Origin: a virus
IMG/VR virus record: IMGVR_UViG_3300021962_000600
Span: 1-25,098 of that record
Strand: one strand, 5' to 3'
Length of the DNA stretch: 25,098 nucleotides
In this document: positions 12,355 to 19,504 of the stretch, piece by piece
How positions within the stretch are numbered: position 1 is the first letter of the stretch
Layout: each line of letters starts with the position of its first letter
Program-made: the position numbers and the translations under genes
Notes under the pieces: model-generated
Told to the model about the DNA's origin: nothing
The model's input: the letters and a program-made list of their open reading frames with translations, nothing else
Database searches by the model: none

Positions 12355-12983
12355 TGCCTACAGCAAATGCGACAACTGGCATAAGCGGGGCACACCTAAT
12401 AAAGGGAATTGATCCCTCAAAACCGGCCGTCTACGATAAAACGTGGTGCGATGTCATGGAGTATGAACGCACGGCGGCACTGCCTGTGCAGTTTAAAACT
12501 GTGTTTCTGACCCGATTACTCAGTGTAGAACGGTACGATTTTCTGGCTCGTAAAATTCTGGAAGACGGTGCGAGGCTGTACGATGAGGTGCTGGTCGGAC
12601 ACCCCCGCCCCCGCTGCATAATCATGAAGCACGGGGGTAGAGAGTACGTACAGATCGGTCACAGGTATCTGGTCAGGAAAACAATCGAGGAGGAACATCT
12701 GATGCCAAGTTCAAAGAACTACGTGCGTGACTACAAGCAAGAAGCCAAGACCGCCAAGGCCCGTGGTGAACACGAAGACCGCATGGAGCGCCAGCGGGCT
12801 CGACGTGCGATTGACAAGACCGGTGTTGACCGAAACGACAACGGCATCGCCGACCGGCGTGAGGGCAAGGATGTGTCTCACAACAAGATGATGAAGAACG
12901 GCGGCACTAACGCCGACGGGTACAAGCTGGAGTCCCCCAGCAAGAACCGCAGCCGAAACGGCCACAAACCGAAAAAGAAGTAA
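12354..12983 (+). CDS. Two-part ORF: unknown N-terminal region fused in frame to HNH-like small protein
   Basis: 209 aa from the ATG overlapping the nuclease stop (TAATG). Residues 1-116 form an alpha/beta region of unknown family (YERTAALPVQFKTVFLTRLL, then HPRPRCIIMKHGGREYVQIG, then RYLVRKTIEEEHL). Residue 117 is the Met of an otherwise stand-alone phage protein (see 12702-12983). No stop codon separates the parts, so this is either a fusion or one frame with two starts. An in-frame start at 12276 lies inside the nuclease gene and is unlikely. Function of the N-terminal part unknown. Confidence 0.6.
   Translation: MPTANATTGISGAHLIKGIDPSKPAVYDKTWCDVMEYERTAALPVQFKTVFLTRLLSVERYDFLARKILEDGARLYDEVLVGHPRPRCIIMKHGGREYVQIGHRYLVRKTIEEEHLMPSSKNYVRDYKQEAKTAKARGEHEDRMERQRARRAIDKTGVDRNDNGIADRREGKDVSHNKMMKNGGTNADGYKLESPSKNRSRNGHKPKKK
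12687..12694 (+). promoter_or_regulatory. Internal Shine-Dalgarno site
   Basis: CGAGGAGG lies inside the 12354-12983 ORF with ideal spacing to the internal ATG at 12702. It also encodes part of the KTIEEEHL peptide, so it could exist by chance. Confidence 0.5.
12702..12983 (+). CDS. HNH-endonuclease-like basic protein from an internal start
   Basis: 93 aa, sharing frame and stop with the longer ORF. AGGAGG at 12689-12694 ends 7 nt before this ATG, better placed than for most genes here. The sequence begins MPSSKNYVRDYKQEAKTAKARGE, the usual N-terminus of small phage HNH-like proteins, followed by a basic helix (RQRARRAIDK). An EF-hand-like loop DRNDNGIAD then precedes GKDVSHNKMMKNGGTNAD, where HNH relatives have a DxHK...GG...N pattern, and a basic NRSRNGHKPKKK tail. 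The first His of the HNH core is replaced or missing, so activity is doubtful. DNA binding is likely from charge. Confidence 0.5.
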   Translation: MPSSKNYVRDYKQEAKTAKARGEHEDRMERQRARRAIDKTGVDRNDNGIADRREGKDVSHNKMMKNGGTNADGYKLESPSKNRSRNGHKPKKK

Positions 12984-12991
12984 GGGTCACA

Positions 12992-14530
12992 ATGCAGATT
13001 TACGACAACAAGGCCGTGCTGCTGCGCGTGCGCAACCCGCAGCAGATACTCAACACTATCCCCAAGAGCAAGCAGCTGCCAGACGGGCGCGTCGCAGTAA
13101 ACTGGGGGCTCGAAGAGATGCAGGTGTTGAAGAACATCGGCGTCAAGAAAGTCCCCTCGCCCATCAACCGCTCTTACAACTGGCCCGGGCTTTACACCCC
13201 GTTTGCTCACCAGCGCACTACGGCTGAGTTTCTGACCCTGCACCGCCGAGCCTTCTGCTTCAACCAGCAAGGCAGCGGGAAGACCGCAGCTGCTGCGTGG
13301 GCGGCCGACTATCTGATTACCGCAGGGATCATCCAGCGCGTGCTGGTGGTGTGCCCGCTGTCCATTATGGACGTTGCGTGGCGATCAGACTTCTTCAAGA
13401 CCATCATGCACCGTAAGGTGGATATTGCCCACGGCAGCGCAGCAAAGCGTAAAGCCGTGATAGAGAGCGACGCTGAGTTTGTTATCACAAATTACGACAC
13501 CGTGGTGAACTCACTCGACGACCTCAAGTACGGCCGATTCGACCTTATCATCTGTGACGAGGCCACGTACCTCAAGAACGTGCAAACAAAACGCTGGAAA
13601 GCTCTGCGACAGTTGGTCGGGCCGGACACATGGCTGTGGTTAATGACAGGCACCCCGGCAGCACAGTCTCCAGAGGATGCCTACGGGCTGGCAAAACTCG
13701 TGAACCCACTCGGAGTGCCGAAGTATTTCACCGGATTCCGCGACCTCGTGATGTACAAGCTGACACAGTTTAAGTACGTTCCCAGACCGGACGCCAAAAC
13801 GATTGTGCATGAAGCACTGCAGCCGGCAATACGCTTTACCAAAGCGGAGTGCATGGACTTGCCCGACATGGTGACAATCAAACGGCGCGTCGAACTGACA
13901 CCGCAGCAAACCAAGTACTACGAGATCATGAAAAAGAAGATGATTATCGAGGCAGCGGGTGAGCAGGTGACAGCCGCTAACGCAGCGGTAAAGCTGGGAA
14001 AACTCCTCCAGATTTCGGCCGGAGCGGTGTACAGCGAAGACGGTGAGACGGTGGAGTTCGACATCACCAGTCGATACAACGTGCTGATGGAGGTGATTGC
14101 CGAGACAGAGAACAAGGTGCTGATCTTTGCCCCTTTCCGCAGCGTCATCGAGGTGCTCGCCAATCGGCTGAACAGCGACGGGGTAAGCGCCGAGATCATC
14201 AACGGAGGGGTGAGTGCGTCCAACCGCACCGACATCTTCCAGAGGTTTCAGACGACAGACAACCCCCGCGTGCTGGTGATACAGCCGCAAGCTGCAGCGC
14301 ATGGAGTGACGCTCACTGCTGCGGATACCGTCGTGTGGTGGGGGCCAACCTCCTCGGTTGAGATATATGAGCAGGCCAACGCTCGCGTGCATCGTTCTGG
14401 GCAAAAGAACAAGTGCACCGTCGTACATCTGCAAGGGTCTGGGGCCGAGGGTCATGTCTTTTCCATGCTGGAAAACAAGGTCAGTGTCCACGCGGATATG
14501 ATAAATTTATATAAAAAAGTGCTTGCGTAG
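12992..14530 (+). CDS. SNF2-family DEAD/DEAH-type helicase (SF2)
   Basis: 512 aa. ATG at 12992 after AAGAAGTAAGGGTCACA. RecA-like domain 1: Q-motif-like FAHQ (71-74), Walker A QGSGKT (93-98), motif Ia VLVVCPLSIM (117-126), DEAT box IICDEATYLKN (186-196; Thr replaces the usual His), motif III LMTGTP (217-222). Domain 2: KVLIFAPF (375-382), VLVIQPQAAAHGVTLT (427-442) and motif VI QANARVHRSGQ (461-471) with the two arginine fingers. This is the compact SNF2/SWI-like translocase common in phage replication modules. Such enzymes move along duplex DNA, remodelling protein-DNA complexes or branch-migrating forks, rather than unwinding classically. It probably works with the nucleases and polymerase encoded nearby. 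Confidence 0.93.
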   Translation: MQIYDNKAVLLRVRNPQQILNTIPKSKQLPDGRVAVNWGLEEMQVLKNIGVKKVPSPINRSYNWPGLYTPFAHQRTTAEFLTLHRRAFCFNQQGSGKTAAAAWAADYLITAGIIQRVLVVCPLSIMDVAWRSDFFKTIMHRKVDIAHGSAAKRKAVIESDAEFVITNYDTVVNSLDDLKYGRFDLIICDEATYLKNVQTKRWKALRQLVGPDTWLWLMTGTPAAQSPEDAYGLAKLVNPLGVPKYFTGFRDLVMYKLTQFKYVPRPDAKTIVHEALQPAIRFTKAECMDLPDMVTIKRRVELTPQQTKYYEIMKKKMIIEAAGEQVTAANAAVKLGKLLQISAGAVYSEDGETVEFDITSRYNVLMEVIAETENKVLIFAPFRSVIEVLANRLNSDGVSAEIINGGVSASNRTDIFQRFQTTDNPRVLVIQPQAAAHGVTLTAADTVVWWGPTSSVEIYEQANARVHRSGQKNKCTVVHLQGSGAEGHVFSMLENKVSVHADMINLYKKVLA

Positions 14531-14581
14531 TATAAATAAGCCCAGTACAGTAGGTAGCACACTGAACCACTGGAGGCGAGC

Positions 14582-14998
14582 ATGGCCGAGCAAAAGACAG
14601 TTGAGACCGAAGACCCAAAGCTGACCAAACTGGTTCGGGTCTATCTCAAAATGAAGGAAAAGCACGACGAGATCACTTCGGCGTTCAAGGAAAGTGAGAA
14701 AGAACTTGCGGAAAAAATGGCGCTGGTCAAAAGCGCTCTGCTGGAGTACTGCAAGGAGCACGGAGTAGAGGGTGCCCGTACCAAGTACGGCCTGTTCTAC
14801 CGAACGACGACAACCAACTATTGGACCAACGACTGGCAGCAGATGCACCAGTTCGTTCTGGAGCACGCTGCCCCAGAGCTTCTGGAAAAGCGGCTGCACC
14901 AAGGCAACATGAAACAGTTCTTGGAAGAGAACCCCGACGTGTTGCCGCCCGGCCTCAACACCGAAACGAAATACCAGATTAGCATTCGGAGAAAGTGA
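14582..14998 (+). CDS. Coiled-coil phage protein of unknown function
   Basis: 138 aa; ATG with TGGAGGCGAG at 14570-14579. Residues about 10-58 are a highly charged coiled coil (MKEKHDEITSAFKESEKELAEKM...). The second half contains TKYGLFYRTTTTNYWTNDWQQMHQFV and HQGNMKQFLEENPDVLPPGL, which resemble uncharacterised phage proteins found in the replication region next to an SSB-like gene. The 51-bp gap ahead is A/T-rich (TATAAA at 14531-14536) but has no convincing -35 element. Possibly a recombination or Gam-like partner; that is a guess from the coiled-coil architecture. Confidence 0.7.
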   Translation: MAEQKTVETEDPKLTKLVRVYLKMKEKHDEITSAFKESEKELAEKMALVKSALLEYCKEHGVEGARTKYGLFYRTTTTNYWTNDWQQMHQFVLEHAAPELLEKRLHQGNMKQFLEENPDVLPPGLNTETKYQISIRRK

Positions 14999-15222
14999 TG
15001 AATAGCAACAACCTTATCAGGATCGGCGAGCTGGCGGAACGCCTGCAAGTTTCCACGGTTACCATAAGAAACTGGATGGAAAGCGGTGTCATACCAAAGA
15101 GTTCGTACATTGCTGTTCCCGGCGACAATCGAACCACATACCGGTTTGACTATGATAAGGTACGCGACCACCTTAGCGCCGACAATGCCGAAGGGCGCAA
15201 ACAACTTGAACTCGACTTGTAA
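14998..15222 (+). CDS. MerR/excisionase-like helix-turn-helix protein
   Basis: 74 aa from the ATG in the TGATG overlap with the previous gene, with GGAG 6 nt upstream; a GTG one codon earlier is also possible. Residues about 8-33 (RIGELAERLQVSTVTIRNWMESG) are a MerR/excisionase-type HTH, and YIAVPGDNRTTYRF then D forms the beta wing expected for this fold. The C-terminal dimerisation helix is short. It could be a transcription regulator or an excisionase. No integrase lies in the window, so lifestyle cannot be inferred. The tight coupling to replication genes favours a local regulator. Confidence 0.75.
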   Translation: MNSNNLIRIGELAERLQVSTVTIRNWMESGVIPKSSYIAVPGDNRTTYRFDYDKVRDHLSADNAEGRKQLELDL

Positions 15223-15249
15223 CAACCAAACCAAAACGCAGAGGATAGT

Positions 15250-16257
15250 ATGAGCAACGTAACATTGTTTGAAGGCAAGAAATTCAAGCTGCCAGCCATG
15301 CCGGCAGGCTTTGAAGACAGCATCACTAAGACCATCGCAGGCGGTGGCAGCGGCGGCGCGGGTAACCGTCGAATCTCTATCAAGGGTAAGGCGTTTCGTC
15401 AGGTGGTGAACGGCGAAGAAGTCTACGTCAGTGAAGATCGCGCACTGGATGTAATTCTGGTGAACGCTGCGCCGGTGTCCCGTCAATACTACGAAGGGGC
15501 GTACGACCCCAAAGCACAAGCTATTCCTCCCACCTGCTGGTCTTCTGATACTCAGAAGCCAGACGCAGCTGTGCCGGAAGACCAGCGCCAGAGCGACAAG
15601 TGCATGACCTGCCCAAACAATATCAAGGGTTCCGGTCAAGGCGAGTCCCGTGCGTGCCGATTCTCCCAGCGCGTTGCAGTGCTGCTTGATGGTGAAGTTG
15701 AGAAGAAAGAGGTGTACCAGCTGCAGCTCCCGGCCACCAGCGTGTTCGGCGACGGCAAGGACGGCAAGATGGGCCTGCAGGCATACGGCAAGTTCTTGGC
15801 CGCAAACTCTGTGCACGCTATTTCCGTGGTCACCCGCATGAAGTTTGATGTTTCCAGCGAACAGCCTAAGCTGTCCTTCAGTGCGGTGCGCCCGTTGGAT
15901 CAAGAAGAGCTCGAAATCGCGCTGGAGATGCGTGACTCCAAGGAAGCCAAGGACGCTATCACGATGACTGTCGGTGCGTTTGACGGCGACAAAACCTCCG
16001 GGTCTTCCGCAAAGCCTGCGGCCAAAAAGGCTGCCCCGGTAGTTGAAGATGAGGAAGAAGCGCCTGCGCCGAAAGCCAAGAAGAAACCTGCCCCGGTAGT
16101 CGAGGAAGACGAAGACGAAGCGCCAGCACCGAAGAAGAAAGCTGCCCCGGTGGTTGAGGAAGACGACGAGCCGGTGGTGCGCAGCTCCAAGAAGCCCGCG
16201 CCAAAAGACGAACCCGTGGGTGAGCTCGACGACTTGCTGGGTGAGTGGGACGACTAA
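15250..16257 (+). CDS. Probable phage ssDNA-binding protein with zinc site and acidic tail
   Basis: 335 aa, ATG with GAGGATAG upstream. The core (residues ~40-245) is beta-rich and carries four cysteines C96, C118, C121 and C136 (TCWSSD ... KCMTCPNN ... ACRF), a likely structural zinc site. Residues ~250-325 are a low-complexity linker of Lys/Ala/Pro blocks alternating with Glu/Asp blocks, with APVVE repeated three times. The end, GELDDLLGEWDD, resembles the acidic C-terminal tips by which SSBs recruit partners. Related zinc-containing proteins precede the primase in many phages. ssDNA binding is inferred from context and architecture. A hairpin follows at 16287-16304, suggesting strong, partly terminated expression. 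Confidence 0.65.
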   Translation: MSNVTLFEGKKFKLPAMPAGFEDSITKTIAGGGSGGAGNRRISIKGKAFRQVVNGEEVYVSEDRALDVILVNAAPVSRQYYEGAYDPKAQAIPPTCWSSDTQKPDAAVPEDQRQSDKCMTCPNNIKGSGQGESRACRFSQRVAVLLDGEVEKKEVYQLQLPATSVFGDGKDGKMGLQAYGKFLAANSVHAISVVTRMKFDVSSEQPKLSFSAVRPLDQEELEIALEMRDSKEAKDAITMTVGAFDGDKTSGSSAKPAAKKAAPVVEDEEEAPAPKAKKKPAPVVEEDEDEAPAPKKKAAPVVEEDDEPVVRSSKKPAPKDEPVGELDDLLGEWDD

Positions 16258-16286
16258 TCCCAAATAGACTGTGCATACTTTAGGCG

Positions 16287-16304
16287 GGGGCGCTCCGGCG
16301 CCCC
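16287..16304 (+). terminator. GC-rich hairpin, probable partial terminator after the SSB-like gene
   Basis: GGGGCGC-TCCG-GCGCCCC: perfect 7-bp stem with a stable-type tetraloop, 30 nt after the SSB-like stop. Only a weak T-tract follows (TTGTCGTCT), so readthrough into the primase gene is expected. Confidence 0.6.
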
Positions 16305-16333
16305 TTGTCGTCTCTAGAGATCGCTGGTGGGAT

Positions 16334-19216
16334 ATGGGCGCACTAAAATTCTTAGAACATGTGCTCGCCGAGGGGCAGCACTACTGCATATTTGCCGTCA
16401 AGGCCGGTCAAAAGCAGCTCACGCAAAAGTTCTTTTCGTCTCTTGTAGACATGGGGGAATACGCACAGGAGCTTGATGAAACCGACCACGATGTGTACTT
16501 CGCGTTGGCGTCTTTTCTTTCCGAGGGTAAACGTACCGCGGATAACGCAGAGAAGCTGCGCTCGTTTTTTCTTGATCTGGACTGTGGCAAAGACAAAGGC
16601 GACAAAGGTTTTCCGACACAGCAAGCGGCGGTAAAGGCCGTGCGCGTGTTCTGCCAAACACACCAGCTTCCGAAACCCACGATGGTGAACTCCGGTCGCG
16701 GGCTGCACGTGTACTGGGCAATGGACGAGGACATGCCGAAGAGGGAGTGGCACCCGCTCGCGCTTCGCTTCAAGCAAATGTGCCTGAACCACGGGCTTAA
16801 CATTGACCCGGTTGTACCGGCTGACTGCGCACGGGTGCTGCGCTGCCCGGGGACACGTAACCATAAGGACAGCCCGCCGAAGAACGTAGCGGTGCTTGCG
16901 GATTTAGAGCCGGCGATGTCGCTGGATAAGTTCAAAGCGATTCTGGATCACTACGTGCCAGAAGGCGAGGTGCCGCCGAAGAAGGCGCGTACAAACGCAG
17001 CTGACCCCATGATGGCGTCCCTGATGGGAAATGCCACCAGCCGATTCAAAACCATTCTTGAGAAGAGCGCCAAGGGGCGCGGCTGCCTGCAACTGGTCAA
17101 CATCACAACAAACCAAGCAGACGTCGAAGAGCCGCTGTGGCGTGGCGGGCTGTCTATTGCGGTGAACTGCGTGGACGGCGACAAAGCCATTCACATTATC
17201 TCTCGCAAGCACCCGAAGTACGACCCAGAGGAGACTCAGAAGAAAGCCAAGCTGACCGCAGGCCCCTATCACTGCGCGACATTTGACAGCATGAACCCCG
17301 GGCTTTGTGATAAGTGCCCCAACAACGGCAAACTGACGTCGCCGATTCAGCTGGGCAAGGAGATTATTCGGGCGCAGGACGAAGATAACGTCGTGTTTGA
17401 CCGCCCTGAGCAGATGAAGACTGTTGAACTGCAGGCGTACACAATACCTAAATACCCTGCCCCTTACTTCCGCGGAAAGAACGGCGGCGTGTACATCGAG
17501 ACCGAGAACCGGGAAGGGGATGCAGTTGAAATGCTGGTGTATGAGCACGATCTGTATGTTCTGCGACGCGTGGAAGACCCCGAGGAAGGCGCGTCAATTG
17601 TGATACGGGTGCACCTGCCGTATGACGGAGTGAAAGAGTTTACGGTGCCTATGTACGCGGCGACGGCTCGGGACGAGCTGCGAAAGTACCTGTCGAGAAA
17701 CAGCGTGGCGGTTGCCACAACCGCACACTGGGAGGCATTAATGAGTTACGTTATAAAATGGGTCTCCAATCTGGAGCACACTTCCGCTGCGGACTTGAGC
17801 CGCAGACAATTCGGCTGGACTGACGATGAGTTTTCCAGCTTTACGCTGGGTCGCGCCCGCGTGCTGCCGGACCGTGTGGAGCTTAACGCACCATCGAGCA
17901 AGACGTCCCACTTCTTCCCCATGTTTGAACCGCAGGGGTCTATGGACGAATGGAAGAATAATTTGGAGTTCTTCAACAAGCCGGGGTTTGAGTCGTACCA
18001 ATACATTATTGGCACAGCATTCGGCTCTGTGCTGACCAAGATGACTGCGATCAAGGGGTCGATATTTCACTTCCACAGCAAGGATTCAGGGTACGGCAAG
18101 ACCACGGCGTTGCTGGCGGCTGCCAGTCTGTGGGCCGACCCGTCTAAGTTTGTGAAGTTCGAGCGCGACACCTACAACGACAAGATGAACTACGCAGAGG
18201 TCATCAAGGACTTGCCGCTGTATTGCGACGAGTTGACCAACATGAACCCGAAGGAGACCAGCGACTTTATCTACCAGATTCCGAGCGGCAAGCAGCGTGG
18301 CCGATTGGCTCAAGGTGCTAACTCATCCCGCTGGCGCGGGGACCCATGGAGCTTCATCTGCGTCACAACCGGCAACGCCAGCCTCATCTCCAAGGTGAAC
18401 TCCTACAAGGACGCACCGAAGGCAGAGATGCAACGTGTGCTGGAGTTCTCTCCGCAGAAAAAGAACCTTGCCAAGCACGACACCGATGCGCTGGCAAAAT
18501 CCATTGAGCTTCACTTCGGTCACGCGGCGATACCGTATCTGCAGTACATCATGAACAACGTCGACGAAATCCAGAAGCTGCTGGTCAGCGTTCAGATGAG
18601 CATCGATGCCCGTGCCGGGCTCACTGCGCAAAACCGATTCTGGTCAGCGCAAGCTGCGTGTGTGATTACGGGTCTACTGATTGCCAAGCGCCTCAAGTAC
18701 ATAAAATACGATGTCAAAGCGCTGATTGATTGGGTGGTGAACTACCTGCGCGAGTACAAGGAAGAAGACGTCAATATGTACAACCACGACGCCACGCAAG
18801 TGGTCAGCGACTATTTCTACGCCAACGTGAACGACTTCCTGCGCATCCGGGACTCAAGCGACGGCCGTGCCGATAACAGTAGTCGGGCAGATGTGCTGGA
18901 CCATCTGGTTGTGCCGGAAGCAATGCCTCGCGTCGCGCTGCTCGGCCGGTTGGAGACCGACAGCAACACGCTGTACTTGATGCCAAAGCCTTTCAGGGCA
19001 TGGTGTGCAGACAGACAGATCGACTACAACGGGGTGATTCGAGAGCTGCGCACCATGCCGTGCGGCGCGAAGGTGGTTTCCAAGCGCATGGGCAAAGGCA
19101 CAAAGTTGAATCTGCCGCCGGTGAGCGTGCTTATGCTGCAGGGAGCGTCGTGGCTTAGCGACGCAGGGACTGAAGATGAAGTCGTCAATAACGCCCAGAA
19201 AACCGAGGAAGAATGA
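16334..19216 (+). CDS. Primase-helicase fusion (AEP-like primase plus DUF927 helicase)
   Basis: 960 aa from ATG 16334. The frame is also open from a GTG at 16271, but that start would place the terminator-like hairpin inside the gene and lacks a ribosome site. N-terminal primase region: FFLDLDCG (78-85, metal-binding Asp pair), NSGRGLHVYW (119-128) and RVLRCPGTRNHK (167-178), the archaeo-eukaryotic primase/PrimPol pattern. A cysteine cluster YHCATFDSMNPGLCDKCPNNG (312-332) is a likely zinc motif. The C-terminal DUF927-type ATPase has Walker A SKDSGYGKT (582-590), a Walker B-like PLYCDELTNM about 40 residues on, and an ICVTTGN sensor. It should prime and unwind DNA at the phage fork for the PolA encoded upstream. 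Confidence 0.88.
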   Translation: MGALKFLEHVLAEGQHYCIFAVKAGQKQLTQKFFSSLVDMGEYAQELDETDHDVYFALASFLSEGKRTADNAEKLRSFFLDLDCGKDKGDKGFPTQQAAVKAVRVFCQTHQLPKPTMVNSGRGLHVYWAMDEDMPKREWHPLALRFKQMCLNHGLNIDPVVPADCARVLRCPGTRNHKDSPPKNVAVLADLEPAMSLDKFKAILDHYVPEGEVPPKKARTNAADPMMASLMGNATSRFKTILEKSAKGRGCLQLVNITTNQADVEEPLWRGGLSIAVNCVDGDKAIHIISRKHPKYDPEETQKKAKLTAGPYHCATFDSMNPGLCDKCPNNGKLTSPIQLGKEIIRAQDEDNVVFDRPEQMKTVELQAYTIPKYPAPYFRGKNGGVYIETENREGDAVEMLVYEHDLYVLRRVEDPEEGASIVIRVHLPYDGVKEFTVPMYAATARDELRKYLSRNSVAVATTAHWEALMSYVIKWVSNLEHTSAADLSRRQFGWTDDEFSSFTLGRARVLPDRVELNAPSSKTSHFFPMFEPQGSMDEWKNNLEFFNKPGFESYQYIIGTAFGSVLTKMTAIKGSIFHFHSKDSGYGKTTALLAAASLWADPSKFVKFERDTYNDKMNYAEVIKDLPLYCDELTNMNPKETSDFIYQIPSGKQRGRLAQGANSSRWRGDPWSFICVTTGNASLISKVNSYKDAPKAEMQRVLEFSPQKKNLAKHDTDALAKSIELHFGHAAIPYLQYIMNNVDEIQKLLVSVQMSIDARAGLTAQNRFWSAQAACVITGLLIAKRLKYIKYDVKALIDWVVNYLREYKEEDVNMYNHDATQVVSDYFYANVNDFLRIRDSSDGRADNSSRADVLDHLVVPEAMPRVALLGRLETDSNTLYLMPKPFRAWCADRQIDYNGVIRELRTMPCGAKVVSKRMGKGTKLNLPPVSVLMLQGASWLSDAGTEDEVVNNAQKTEEE

Positions 19217-19436
19217 GCACCGCGGGGTTGCCATGGACTTGGCCCCCGACGGTTTACGCATGGTGGTGAACTGGAAAACCTTTGACCCCGGATGCTCCGT
19301 GTTCGTCCCTTGCATCGACATGGTGGAAGCCGTGGCGCAGTTTTACGAGATTGCACAAAGCAAAGGCTGGGTCTGCGATCACCGCTGCCGGGTGGAGAAT
19401 AAACTGCAAGGGGTTCGTTTCTGGCGACTGGCCTGA
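19176..19436 (+). CDS. Small conserved phage protein of unknown function
   Basis: 86 aa, overlapping the 3' end of the primase gene by 41 nt. A basic head (SSITPRKPRKNEHRG) leads to GVAMDLAPDGLRMVVNW, then DPGCSVFVPCID (two Cys), and a C-terminal LQGVRFWRLA. Small phage proteins of this pattern (PGxSVFVPC ... GxRxWR) are common downstream of primase genes; they look like a compact alpha/beta fold, perhaps nucleic-acid-binding. ATG 19233 is an alternative start giving 67 aa; I prefer 19176 because the RGVAMDLAPDG segment looks conserved. It is the last plus-strand gene, 28 nt before the terminator. Confidence 0.7.
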   Translation: MKSSITPRKPRKNEHRGVAMDLAPDGLRMVVNWKTFDPGCSVFVPCIDMVEAVAQFYEIAQSKGWVCDHRCRVENKLQGVRFWRLA

Positions 19437-19464
19437 TAGACTTGCCACGGTTGTTACTTACGGA

Positions 19465-19500
19465 ACCCCGGCAGCCAAACTCCCTTAATGCTGCCGGGGT
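19465..19500 (+). terminator. Rho-independent terminator of the plus-strand replication block
   Basis: ACCCCGGCAGC (19465-19475) pairs perfectly with GCTGCCGGGGT (19490-19500) over 11 bp, with a 14-nt loop, followed by ATTTTT. It ends the plus-strand transcript. The T-tract contains the stop codon of the converging minus-strand gene, so the stem may also limit transcription from that side, though no T-tract follows it in that orientation. Confidence 0.9.
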
Positions 19501-19504
19501 ATTT

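Noticed and set aside
14500-14540. Promoter in the A/T-rich gap before the 14582 gene
   Set aside because: TATAAA at 14531-14536 lacks a -35 element better than 3 of 6 matches at correct spacing.
14818-16263. 481-aa minus-strand ORF
   Set aside because: Fully antisense to the SSB-like, HTH and coiled-coil genes. Its His/Val/Leu-rich composition is the usual antisense shadow of GC-rich coding DNA, and it has no motif.
16342-16355. Possible fourth palindrome (ACTAAAATTCTTAG)
   Set aside because: Arms are only CTAA/TTAG with a 5-nt centre, and it lies within the first codons of the primase; too weak to count with the 18-bp sites.
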